Assembly: GCA_012295275.1 (NCBI GenBank)
Contig: CM022670.1
Span: 26,559,244-26,623,243, forward strand
Direction: 5' to 3'
Length of the DNA stretch: 64,000 nt
DNA from: Chrysomallon squamiferum
Lineage: Eukaryota > Mollusca > Gastropoda > Neomphalida > Peltospiridae
Part shown: positions 11,601 through 25,900 of the stretch, piece by piece
Position numbering within the stretch: position 1 is the stretch's first letter
Layout of the letters: each line of letters starts with the position of its first letter
Notes under the pieces: generated by a model
The model's input: the letters and a program-made list of their open reading frames with translations, nothing else
What the model was told of the DNA's origin: nothing
Databases searched by the model: none
Program-made: the position numbers and the translations under genes

Positions 11601-14600
11601 CCTAAAAAACAAAATTAAAAATTAAAGTTTGAATAACATGTATCATGGATGGAGCTAAAATCTCAGACAAGGGGAGTAAATTCATGGTGACATGTTTTGG
11701 ATCAATTTAAATCATCAATTTTAAATAGTAAAATAGGTATAAAGGAATAAAATTATTCAGATGGATTTACCAAAACTACTTTCTGTTCTATAATTATAAT
11801 TGGTCAAGGAATTTTTTTAATCTATTCTTTTATTATTTTTATTTTTTTCATTTCAATTTTTTTGTTTTTGCTTCACACATTTGTTTCATAAATAATTATG
11901 TTGACACTGCCTTGCAAACTGATCACTTATAAAATCTCAGTTTTTTAGTAATAAAATATAACTAGAAATAAATGAAAGATGAAATACTTACGTTGACATA
12001 TAGGACCACTGTCACTCCAAGTCTTATCAGCTTGACAAAATAAGATAGGCTGACCCATGAGGTAATGGCCAGCAGGACAGGAATATGTCACACTGCCACC
12101 AAAGCTAAAATCTAACCCTGTAAATGAAGCTGTTGCAGGAGGAGGTCCACAGTTAACTCTTTGACATGTTGGACCTGGTCCACTCCACAGTCCATTTTCC
12201 TGACACATCAATTCAGCATTGCCTTGAAGCTTATGTCCAAGAGGACAGGAATAAGATACAGTTTTTCCATATGTAAAATCCTGACCTTCAAATGAAGCTG
12301 TATCAGGTGGAGGGCCACAGTCAATTTTCAGACATTCTGGAAGACTTGAACTCCACTGTCCATCATGAAGACATGTTGTTTCTTCAGTTCCATTTAGTTT
12401 AAAACCCTCAGGACATTCAAATCTAATAGTACTGCCATAAGTAAAGTCTTTTCCAATAAAAGGAATTGTAGAAGCTGGTTCTCCACAATTTATTTTCCTG
12501 CAGTACTGACTGCCATCACTGCTCCATCTTCCATCACTTCCACATACAATAATAGCTTCTCCTATCAGCTCAAAACCAAGAGCACACACATACTGAATAG
12601 TATGGCCATAATAAAAATTGTCCCCAGTGAATGAAACATTAGCTGGTGGCTGACCACAGGATATTATTTCACAAAAAGAATTCTGCACTGACCAGGTACC
12701 ATCTTCTTGACAAGTTGCAGTTTCTTCACCAACTAATCTGAACCCTTCTTCACAGTAATATTTAACTGTGCTGCCATAAGTGAAATTGGAACCAGTGAAA
12801 GGTGCAAGAGCATTAGGTCTTCCACATGATATCTTATGACATTCTGGTGGAGGGTTACTCCATAAACCTGTTGCCTCACATACTGTTACAGCATCACCTG
12901 TCATTCTAAAGCCTACTGGACATTCATATTGAAGAGTGGCTCCATAACTGAAGTCTGAACCAATGAAAGACACAGAGCTCTGTGGATTCCCACAATTAAT
13001 AATTCTGCAGATTGGTTGACCTCCACTCCATCTAGCAGATTCATCACACCGAATCTCTTCAGGACCCCAAAGTTCATATCCTACATTACAAGAAACTCTA
13101 GCAACAGCTTCAAATGATGTATTGTAAAAGTCTAAGCTGCCATTTTCTACTTCAGGTGGAAGTCCACAGTCAACTGGCAAACATTCTGTTGATACATCAT
13201 TTGTCCATTTACCCAGCTCACATATAGCTCGATTTTCTCCTGTCAGTGTATACCCAGGATTACAAAAAAAAGTGGCAATTTTATTAAACCCTGAAGAAGT
13301 AACAGTTACTGTTGCATGGTAAACCATAGGAGGTTCAGGACATTCCAGCTGTATACACTCAGGTAACTGTCCTAACCAGGTGCCATTAGGACCACACACA
13401 AGAACATTATTACCAACAAGTTCTAATCCATGGTCACAGACATAGTAAACAGAATCTCTGAATGAGTAGCTGGTTCCTATGATGCCAGCATTGTTAACAT
13501 GTGGTGGTGGACCACAGAGAACTGGGTTACAAGTAGGTGGTGGATTTGACCAACGTCCAACATAATCACATTCACTTTCAAGAGATCCTGATGCAGTGTA
13601 GCCTTCAAAACAAAAATACTTAATTCTGTCTCCATAACTATAATCGTACAATTCTTTTTCAGCCTGTGTGCCATTCTCTCTGTTGATTGCAAAAAAGTCT
13701 CCATTGTCAAAAAATGGTGGCTGTTCACAAGGTCTTGGCAAGCAAACTGGTGGTGCAGAATTCCAGGTCCCATCATCTTGACACTGGAGTGTTTCATCAC
13801 CAAATAATTCATAGCCACGTGCACAAGAAAACCTCAGAATTGATTTGTATGTATAGACATTACCTGTCACATCACCATTTTCTTGGAATGTAAGTGGTGG
13901 ACAGGAGACAACAAGACAATTTGGAATTACTCCTGACCAAGTTCTGTCAGGTAAACATTGTGATGTTGTAGAACCACGTAGCTGGTATCCCACATCACAT
14001 TCATAAACCACCTCTGTTCCAACAGCCAGGTTACCACTATTCAGAGCACTGAATTTTCCATTAGCAATAGTTGGTGGAGGATTACAGAACAGTTGTTTAC
14101 ATGTAGGTATGGATTCTGACCAAGTCCTGTCTGCAAGACATTTTTTTGTAGAAGGACCCACCAACTCAAAGCCTGTGTTACATATGTAGGTAATAGTGTC
14201 TTCATATAGATGTGACTCTCCAATGACTGTGCCATTTGGAAGAGTTGGTGGTGGTCCACATTCAATTCTATTACATGTGGGATCATTATCTGTCCATGTC
14301 CTGTCTGCTTGACAAGTCCTTGCACTTGGACCTTTCAACTCATAACCTTCAAGGCAGGAGTAGCGAATGATATGTCCAAAAGTTATATCATCGCCATGAA
14401 CAGTTCCATGGTTGACTGGTGATGGATCAGGACACTGAATGGGCATGCAGTGAGGAGCAGGAGAATCCCAGACTCCAGTTTTAAGACATCTCCTCTTGGA
14501 ATTTCCTATTAGGTCATAACCTTCATCACATGAATACCTAATTATTTCATCATCACCTGTGATAGAACCATGAAGAATAAATTCTGCTGGAGGACAGACA

Positions 14601-17600
14601 ATTTTAATGCAGGTTGGTGTTACACTGCTCCAATTGCCAGTTGATAAGCACCTTAGTCTTTCATTACCAAGCATATTGTAACCTTCTTTACATTCATAAA
14701 CTGCTTCACTGCTGTATTCATACTTTCTCAATGGGAAAAGCAGTCGTCCATTTTGAATGTTTGTTGCTGGATCAGGGCATGAAACTATTTGACAAATTGG
14801 TTTTTGACCACTCCATGTTGCATCTGCTTTACATTTTCTTGTGGCTTCACCTAAAAGGTGAAAGCCCTCATCACAAGTATAAATGACACTACTGCCATAT
14901 GTATAGTTAGTTGAGCTTATAGAGCCATGTTGCACTATCTCCAGTGAAGGACAAGAAACAATATTACACACTGGAAAATGGGAATCCCATAATCCATCTG
15001 GTCCGCAATGACTAACAGGCTCTCCAATCATTTCGTATCCTTCATCACAATGAAAATTAAGCTGGTCACCAAAATTAAAACCACCCTGAAATGTTCCATG
15101 ATCAAATGTTTCAATTTCAGGACAGGACACAATTTCACACATGAATGATGTTTTAGTCCATGTTCCATCTTTCTGGCATGATATTGATTTATCACCTACT
15201 GCTCTGTATCCTGGGATACATTCTAACAGAACAGTGGAACCATAAGTTACGCCTTCAAGCATGTTCATTTGGCCATTAGGAATTTCATTTGGAGTTCCAC
15301 ATGAGACAGGATCACAGCTAGGAACAGCTGATGACCATGCCTTGTAAGATTCACAGATAGCTTCCTGGGTTCCAACAAGTTCATAACCTTCTTCACATTC
15401 ATATGTAATGATGTCCCCAAACCTGAAGCTGGTACCAATAATTCGTCCATGTTCAGGTGCAGCTGGTTCTGGACATTCAATTTTAATGCAGGAAGGAATT
15501 GATCCAGACCATGACAAAGTTGGTAAGCACATTCTTTGTGCAGAACCTGTAATTTCATATCCTTCATCACAGTGATATTCAATAAACCTTCCTAATCCAT
15601 AACTGTTGCCAGTTATTCTTCCATTTGCAATAGGTTGTGGAGTGGGACATGTTTTCATGATACACCTAGGTGCAGTTCCAGACCATTCACCAGTTACTAA
15701 ACAAGTTCTGGTCATATTGCCTTGCAGTACATAACCAGCATCACAGGAATACTTTACAGTGCCTAGATAAGTGTTTGATAGTTCAATTGTTCTGCCGTTT
15801 GGTATGTTAATTAGAGGAGGGCAATCTATAAGCTGACATCTTGGATTAGTTGGGTACCATAAACCATTATCTTCACAAATCCTGATGGATTCACCAATCA
15901 GACGATATCCAGTTTTGCAGGAGTAGGTTAACTGTGAGCCAAATGTGTATACACTCCCATCGATGACTCCATTGGGAAATGCACCAGGTATACCACAAGA
16001 CAAAATTTCACAGTAAGGATCGGCACCAGTCCAGGTAGAATTTGAAGTACATGTTCTCTGACTATCACCTACAAGGTTGTAACCATCATTACACTGGTAT
16101 ATAGCATGAGAATTTAAAGTTACCCCTGATACTGATATTACTCCATTAGGCAATGTTTTTGTTGACAGATCTGGACATGTAATTTGCATACATTCAGGAT
16201 TTTCATGACTCCATGTTCCATTAACTTGACATGTTCTCTCACTGACACCGATAAGTTTATATCCATGATGACATACATATGATGCTGTTAAACCATTTCT
16301 GGATACTTTTATTCTGCCACCTTCTAGAAATGGTGGGGCAGGACATACAATTTTCTTACAAATTGGTGCAGTTCCATTCCATTTACCACTAGCTAAACAT
16401 ATTCGATGTGAGGATCCTTGTAGATAAAACCCAGTTTTGCAAGAAAATGTTACAACTGAATTATATTCCCTCTTGAAGCTAGAAACAAAGCCATTGAGAA
16501 TGTATGCTCTTGGACATTCTACTGCTTCACAAACTGGAATTGGCATATCCCATTTAGCATTTGCTTGACAAAAACGTGTTTCTGACCCCTCAAGTCTGTA
16601 GCCCTCATCACAAGAATAACTTATTGTTGATCCAAAAGTAAAACTGGTTCCATTCATTCTTCCATTTGAAATTATGTCACTGGGCTTGTTACATTCAACA
16701 GGGATTGCATACAGGAGGAGACTGTGACCAGGTTTTAGATGAAGTACATGTTGTGAGATTTTCCCCATCTATTTTATAACCTTCATCACAAAAATATCTA
16801 ACAACTGTTTTGAATATATTTTCTGTGCTGTTAATTCCACCATTGTCTGGTGGCTCAAGTTCAGGACAAGTGACTGGATCACATTTTGGTTCCTCCCCGC
16901 TCCAGGTACGATTTTCAAGACATCTTCTGATTTCAGTTCCATTCAGCTGATAGCCTGCATCACACAGATATCTGACAATTGATCCAAGAGTTAGATCTTT
17001 GTAATCAATGTTGCCATTGGCTACAGATTCAGGAGCATCACATCGTAGAGGCACACAGTGAGGTTCCCCATCTGTCCATGTTCTGTCTGCTTGACATGTT
17101 CTCACTTCATGGCCTTCCAACTCATATCCAGCTTTACATGAGTATTCTACTCTGTTGTTGTATTCCAAACCAAGAATATTAGCAAAACCATTTCGTATGT
17201 GTTCAACTGGCCGACATGTTATGATATTGCACCGTGGCACTTCAAAAGACCAAGTGCCATCACTCTGACATGTTAGATCTGATTCTCCTTCCAGAGTGTA
17301 ACCAACATTACAAGTGTATGTAACCACATTTCCATAAGTGTAGCCTGAGGAACTTTGAAATGACCCATTCTGTATATCACCAGGAGGTTTGCACTCAACA
17401 GGATGACAAAAATGAACCACAGTGGACCATGATCCATCTTCCAGGCAGTTTCTCTCAGAAGGTCCTTCTAAAATATAACCTTCATCACAGCTGTATCTGG
17501 CAACTTGTGTAAATAATTTCAGGAGCTAACACACGACCATTTTCAATATCAGGTGGATTGCCACACACAACTGGTTTGCAAACTGGGTCACTTCCACTCC

Positions 17601-18565
17601 AAGACAGATCAGCCTGACACTGACGTCGAGAGTCACCTACCAATTTATAACCTGCATCACATTCATATACAACAGCGCTGTTGAAGGTGAAGCTATCTCC
17701 ATTGTACTCTCCATGGTTTATATCTGCAGGACGTGGACATTCAACTGGCAAACATTCTGGGGCTGATCCACTCCAAGTGCCAGCTTCAAAACACTCACGT
17801 ACATCATCACCAGATAAAACATAGCCTTCATCACACTCATAATACACAGAGGAGAGGTATGTCCGCTCATTACCAGTGACTCTTCCGTTGGCAATGATTG
17901 GTGGATCCGAACAAGTCACAAGTTGACATGGAGGAGGAGTATTATCCCATTGTCCAGAAGGCAGACATGTTATCTGTTCTTTTGCACTGATGTCAGTATT
18001 GGAAAATGTATAACCTGGATTACACTTGATAAGTGACTATGGATGACACAGTGTATTTTTTCAGCTGTGTTTCACGACTTCCATTTGGAAGGTCTGGTGG
18101 GTCCTCACATGATGTTTGATCACAAGCTGGTACAATCTTGTCCCAGGTACCATCTGCTTGGCATAGTATAGAATTATATGCTGTCTGCAAACGATTTCCT
18201 GGTGTACATGTGAAAATTACTTTGGCACCAGGTCTGTACACAGACTGTGAGTTTTTGATACGAGTGTTCTGTGATAGCAGAGGAAGTGTACAGGTTATTT
18301 CTGTAAAACAATAGCAGTTTATTAATATCATATGATGGCTTTTATCAACTAAATAATAGAAGAAAAAAATAATGATAAAAAAAATTCTAGTTTCATTAGT
18401 TTACATAATAAAATTACATTCTTAATTAAACTCCCTTTCAAACCAAAACATAAATTTTATTACTGTTCCATATACTTCATGGTCAATTTTATAAACCATA
18501 ACACATCCTAACTTAAAAACAAATGAACATTCAGATATACTGATGAAATATCACAATAATAAAAG

Positions 18566-18596
<31 letters not shown>

Positions 18597-19929
18597 AACT
18601 GAATATCTCACAAAATCACCAACAATAAAATAGACATTCAAAGTAAATTGCTTTTAAAAAATATAAAATTGGATATGATCAGATGGTAAATAAATAAAAC
18701 TTGAAGACATGTGTACATGTGAAACAGTAAATAAAATGATAATTACCTCGACAAGATGGCATCTCTCCCACCCACTCTCCATACTCATTACAATATAGAG
18801 TTTCTGATCCAGCCAGCTTGTAGCCTTTGTAACACTGGAAATTAACTGTCTGGTCATAGGTGTAGACATGTCCTTCTAAATAACCATTTTTAATACTACC
18901 AGGATAGCCACAGTCTACTCCTGAAAATAGAAGTTTTTTATATTGAAAAAAAAGAAGAAGAAGAAACGAGAACAGTTAATGTCAAAATTATTAACTTATC
19001 ATAGTTAATCATTATTTTAGCTATTACTACTGTTTCTGTTAATTGTTTATTTTTATTATTATTATTATTATTATTAATATGACCTATTTAATTATTTTTA
19101 TTTGCAGAAGTAGATGTGATAATAATGAGAGCAACACTAGTTGCAGTTATAAAAGTAGTAACTGAAGTAGTAGAGGTAGTTCTTGTAATAACAGTAGTAG
19201 TAGTAATAACAATTTAAGTACTACTGACAGTGGTAATAGTAGTAGAACTTGCAGTAGAAGTGGTAGTATTCATAGTAGATGTCTTATAAGATGTTGCAGT
19301 AGACACAGTAGTTATAGTAGTAGTAGTAGTAGTAGATGTAGCAGTAGTAATAACATTAGCAATATAATATCAGTTTTATGATTAATAAACAATAAGTACA
19401 CAGTATTATAAAATCATTAACAAAACTGCCCAGAACTATACTGACTTTCACATAATGGTGGTTCTTCATCATATTCCCCATTTGCTAGACACTGTATTCT
19501 GTCATATCCATCCATAGCAAACCCCTTCCGGCAACTGTAAATGGCAAAAGACCCTACTCTGGTACTGTTGAAAGTAACATCACCGTAGGTTGGCTTTGTT
19601 GGAGCAGGGCAGTCTGAAATTACATGTTTTTTTATTCACTTAATTTTACAAAATAAATATTTAAACAAAAGTTAAACTAAAGAGAGTAATTTTGAAGTAA
19701 ATACATTAATAAATATCTTTTTTTTTTTTTTTTTTTTTTTATCTGGTTATAAAATAATTGATAATTAAATATAAATCAATATTCAAAATTCTTTGATTTT
19801 TGGGTTTTTTTTGTTGTTGTTGTTGTTGTTTGTTTTCTTAATAATTTTTAAATAAATTATCATTTTGTATAAGACAATTCAAAGACAATATTATAATTGT
19901 TAGGTGCCTGTCCTATATTTTATATATGC

Positions 19930-19961
<32 letters not shown>

Positions 19962-22900
19962 CTAGATGAGTGTGTTAGTACCTATCTACTTACATAGATC
20001 TTATAAATGATTATATAATTTTTTTTCTTTCTGGTAGTATGTTTTCTTTTTGATAACCATTTAACCTAAACATCAATCTTTGAACTACAGATATTATGAA
20101 TTTTTTAAAATATTGAGAAAAATAATTATTAGTGTTTTCCTTTTGTTGCTCCTACAATATTTAATAATGCTTATAATTTTTGTATGTTAAACATCTCAAA
20201 GACTTAAAATTTTGAAAAACTATATTTTATGGATTAGTATGTTAATTTGTTTCTTATTTTAATCAACTTACAGCAAGTATGGATTTTTTATTTATTCCAC
20301 AGGAACAACTATCTGGTCAACAGCCATAATCAGATCTTACAGGAATTTTCATTTTATTTATTTCTCTGTTAGCTTCAGTTCCAGTTTGAATGTAGATCTG
20401 GGCTGTTATATAAATATCATTGTACTGATACCCATAGCAGAATATTTATTCAGTTAAGCAAAGTCTTTATTTAACAGTTAATAAGCAAAATATTTCATTT
20501 TTATATACTATAAAATATTTCTTTTTGTGGATATTGTTTTTTGGATGGTTGTATATCATGCAATTATGATTTATAAATATCAGATACATTTCTGGCTCTA
20601 GTGTATATCTTGCAATAACTATCATAATCTTGAATAGCTCCTAAATGTAATTATTCCAAAAAGAAAGAAAAATATCCATGAAAATGAAGTGTTTTTCCAA
20701 CACAGTCCATACATCTATTTCAAATGAAGTCAAATATATAGAAGATAAAATAAGGTTCCCATGCAAAAATGATGAAACAAGACAACAATTTAGGTGCTAT
20801 TCAAACTATTTTATTTCACTATTAAACTGTAATCACATATTACTGAAACAACACAGAAAGAGTATTTTATAACACAATTAATTTTCTTTAATAAAAAGAA
20901 TAAGTCATGATAATTCAACAAAGTTATAATTTATCTAAATTACATTAATATTAAATTAATAAACTGCAATTTTGTTTTTCAACCCATACACCTTCAAAAA
21001 TCCACCCAAAACTATCAACCCTAAATCCTTACCTTCACAAAAATTATCTTTCTGATTATAATTATTATGTAACTGTCTGGTATATAAACGTACCCAGTAA
21101 TTGTTCTCTTGCAAAGAGGTTATGTTATAAAACCAAAGCTACTGGATTAAAACAAGTCAATTTATTTCATTTAAAACTGACTAACTGAAAATTGTTTCAT
21201 TTGCAATAAATGTGAGTTATAATTAATTATGAACTACATATATAATTATTCAGGAAAGCATAGAAAAAAAGATTTTGAAATCATTAACATTCCAGCAACA
21301 AACAGAAAAGGGTAAGCAGATCTTCTGGTTTTAAAGCAAGTGTTTTATAATTACTGGTTAAAAGCAAATGGTCAGCAGATTCTGGTTACAAGCAGATGGT
21401 CCAAGTAATCCTGTAGTAAGCAAATGGTCAACATATTCTGTTAATAAGAACTCTTGCTCAAAAATGATTTTACTGATACAAGCTAAAGATAATCAAGATT
21501 GCTATGAAAAGCAAAAAGGTCTACTGATTCTAGGAACAAGCAAGTGGTCTACAAATATTGGTGCCAAGCCAAAATGTCTAAATATTCTGGCTACAAGCAA
21601 GGTTCTGTGCACAAGCAAGAAAACTGTCCTTGACTCAGCAGATGGGTTGGAGGAGTAAAGTATAGTATAAAATCATCCTCTTCAGCAACAGTTACCTTTA
21701 CAGAAGGATGATGAGGATTCTTTCATGTTTCCTTTCAGACCAGATAAAATATCAGTCCAAGCAACAACATTTCCATGAAAATCACTACAACTTGTCCTGA
21801 GAGATTCAATCACAGGCAGAGACAGCTCCTCATCCCAGATGTTTAGCTGACTCAGACTGCCAATGTAGGACTCTGACGAAGAGAATCTGTTTTGCTGAAA
21901 GTCCTGTTCTTGTCCAATAACCAATGTGCCACCACCTAAAAAGTAGATATTATTATATTAAAGAACTGATTGTAATATTAAATGAAATTTATTAGAGGTA
22001 ATTTTTTTTAATAATTCTAAGAAGATTAACATCAATTTTGTGCTTATTTTTCTATTACATGTACGTAAGTTAGTAAATGTAACATGGGATCCAAGTTCAA
22101 CTGATAATAATATATAATATTTTTCATTCATGAAATCTCTTTTTTCTTTTGATGGAAATGGTATTCAACCCAAACTAAAGAGATTGTTATTCTATCAATA
22201 ATAAATTAAAAAATAATAATAATGATGAAAAAAAAGAAGAAAAGAATAATTTTGTATGCCCAAAATTGTTTTAAATGTTTTTAAACATTTCAAATGACTA
22301 ATAACAAATATGTTAAGAGAAATTCTCAATTGAACATCATATTACTAATTTTCCATTACTGCCTGATCATTTTAATGTTACTAACTTCCAGTTTTTGATA
22401 AAGTATAACAATAAAACCATAACAGGCAGGGGCATTTTCCTCTTTTTAATGACATTATTTAGTACATAAAACTGTCACTTAACAATAATTTACTCAGTCT
22501 ATCAGGTTTTTATTTGTATGTGTTCACAAAGGTTGAAATTGATAATCCATATGAATTTCCTTCAGTATTTAACTGCAAAGCTTTATTATTAACAAAGCTA
22601 TTTGTTTGTACTATCATATATACATTTTAATCTATGGAATTTGTTTTAAACTGGATTTTCTGTTATTTCAGAATATCAGTCTTTCTTTTACTTCTAAAAG
22701 TGCTGAACCATTTACCAGATATAGGTCTTCCTGTGGACAGATCAAATCCACTGTCATTTATAACACCATCCAAATAGATTTTCCAAGAGCCACGGGAACT
22801 TGACCATGTTATTACAATGTGATGCCACCTTCCATCATTTGCTTCAATATCAGTGTGTTTTTTCTCTTGATTCACATACAAGACAAACCTGAAAATGAAA

Positions 22901-25900
22901 AAAAAAAAAAAAAAAAAAAATTCAACAAACAGTAAAGGGCTTATATTGTGTTTAATATACACAGCTTAGGAATAATGGACCACTGCAGGATCAATCCTAT
23001 TCTTTGCTCCCTTAGGGATGCACATTTAAATTAAGACATTGACATGTGAAAGTATTTAGCATTTCTTACACTAAAATAACGATAAAGAATAATTATAGAC
23101 TGAGAAAATCATTGCAAAGATGGTGTATCCTCTATCTATTGTTATATTTTTTTTTCTAAATTTGTCTGAAAATCATAAAAATGTTTTTAATGCAAATCAA
23201 ACATTTCCTTTACCATGCTTTTGGCTGTCACACTAAGTTCTGATATAATGAAGTATTACCTAATATACCAACTGATGAATCTTACCCATTATAGTCTGTA
23301 AGGGTTAGAGCATTATCATATAAGCCTGCAGCATAGGAGAATGGTGTGCCATAGTTTTTGACATCATCAGTTTTCATCCAAAAAGATACTGTGACTGATG
23401 TCATTGGTCTGTCTATGGTCAACTCAGCAAAGTCAGTTGTTCCAGGGGAAGCAAAGTCAAGTTGATAGTTTATATCTATAGCTGTAGATAAAAAGTATGT
23501 ATGTGTTAATATGGTGAAACCTTCCAGTCAGTTTATGCCAAGGTCAGCAACCTACATCTGCACACAGACTAAAGCCATTTATATCTGTGTGCAGACTGTG
23601 GGCATCTATATCTATAAAATCAATAACACAAATAGAACTATGAATAGTATTTATTTTATTTATGACAAATCTGGTTGCTGATTCATTTAAATAAATCACT
23701 ATACTTGAAATGGTTTCTGCTGAAATAAGATGTTATTTTTTTCTTCATTGAACATTCACACAGAGACCCCTGCAGGTCAAACAAATGCTGCTGTACACTG
23801 TAAGTTCTGAGTGGGTCCAAAATCTTTTATCAATTACATTTTAATACTTGATTTAGCTGCTAGCATTAATTTCAGACAACATTTACTGGTTCAATAAAAA
23901 TATGAGAGTAATTATAATAAACCAGAATCTACAAAATCAAAAGAATCTATGGTTTCCAAGTTTCATGTTAACTGAATTAACTATACAACAAAATTACTAA
24001 ATCGGTTCTGATCTTACAATCAAATTATAACTATTTCCAAAGTCTAAACACCAGTATTTATGAAAAACATAAAGATATTATAAATTTGTTCCAATGCCTT
24101 TAATTGAAATGAAATTTCTTACTAGTACTTACTTTGTTCACAAGTAGTTCCTCTAAATTCAGGCAGACAATGACAGATGAATTTTCCAACTCTGTCTTCA
24201 CACTTGGCACCATTGAGACAAGGATTGGACAGGCACTCATTGATCTCTGTTTCACACACAGTGCCACTGTAACCAGTTTCACAGTGACATCTAGGTGAAA
24301 ACAAAAGTGTACAAGTTTATTTTCTTCATAACAGACATCTATGTTTGTTTAACAACATATGAAGATATATATCAGTATAAATTTATATACTGATTATTTA
24401 TTTTTCAAAGAAGAAACAGAGCAGACCACATTTATCCAATAAGTAAAACTAGTATTTTCTAATTATGTAGTTTCCCATAGACATAAAAATAAAACCAAAT
24501 CCTTTGATGGGCAAGCCATGTCAACATCTGCAGAGAGCTTTTCTGAAAGGAATGAATGTTATTTAAAATATGCAATTTAGAGAAAATATTATAAAATAGA
24601 ATGTTTATTATTGTAACATTCATTGACCATGCAACATGCAAAATTTATTTAAATAACCTATTTACATAGACACAAGTTGTTAATTTCTTATCCTTCCTCC
24701 TTATCAAGATATTAAATCTGAAATCTTCTTCTGATCAAGACATTACATACCTGAAACCTTCTTTATGATTAAGATATTACATACCTGAAACCTTCTTCCT
24801 GATCAAGACAAGTGCCATTATTTTTGCATGGATTTTCCAGACATTCGTCTATTTCAATCTCACACGTTTCCCCTGTGAAACCCTCGGCACATTTACATGT
24901 GAAGCCATTGACCTCATCCACACAGGTGCCGCCATGACGACAAGGCTTTGGTGCACACTCATCAATGTTTTCATCACAGGTTGCACCTGACTTAGAGAAG
25001 AGTATTTCATGAGGAAGACTTCCATATATTTTAATCTCTCTTCAATGTCTTAACACAGAAAACAGAAACTTAAATCCAACACTGTATAGACAGTGACATT
25101 GGCTGTACTATATTGTGCAAATAGATATCTGATATTAAAACGAGATATTGGGCATATATACTTGTTGACAGGCCCTCTTATAAATTAAACATTATATATT
25201 TCACAAACAATACAGTTTTGAACACTGGAAATATTCATCTTTTCTTTTTTTCTGAATCTAATAATTCATAGATTTCCTCTAATCAGTATTTGATTTAAAC
25301 AATACAATTTCTTGATTATTCTGCTTATAAATAAACTTATGCATCTGTTATATTTTGTCCCTGTGGATTCTGGATAAAATACAGTTGACTAATGTTTTCA
25401 AAAAAAACAACCCAGGACTGCTACTTACCCTGATAACCATCAGGACACCTACAAATGAAACTGTTTTGTCCATCAATACACACAGCGTTATGCTGACAGG
25501 GCTGAGAGTGGCACTCGTTAATATTTATTTCACATTTCTTTCCTGAAACATACAAGTAACAAAATACATTTCTATATTTCTTCCATTTCATTTGCAACAT
25601 TTAATTCAACAATAATTTTCAAACCTAATAAAAAAATTTTTTACCAGCTTACAAAATATTAAAATGGATGACAGATAACAAGTACACATTTGAAAGACTC
25701 GAATATTTAATATTCTTAATATAAAATGTAATTCATTATAGAATATACAAATGTCAAACTAGAGAAAAAGCCCACTAATAGATTCTAATGTCCATATAGT
25801 ACTTAGAAACACTGTATCAATGTGAATTAAAACACCATAACATTTAAAGACAACTACAGGTGACATACGATGTAAAGGTGAACTCAGTCTTTTTGAATTA

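Noticed and set aside
13477-15582. Alternative frames and antisense frames of 68-115 codons inside the giant exon
   Set aside because: They are shadows of the CCP coding frame, His- and Met-rich from out-of-frame reading.
16695-16768. Apparent separate gene start (Met at 16768) for the long CCP frame
   Set aside because: The first codons are the previous CCP read out of frame; the split is caused by the extra C at 16701-16703.
17900-18331. Division of the CCP array into several short genes
   Set aside because: The frames join at single surplus bases with the CCP pattern intact across each break, and no promoter or splice sites lie between them.
21368-21658. 96-codon plus-strand frame in intron 25 of the SVEP1-like gene
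   Set aside because: Its repetitive peptide follows a degenerate 28-bp minisatellite; no gene-like features.
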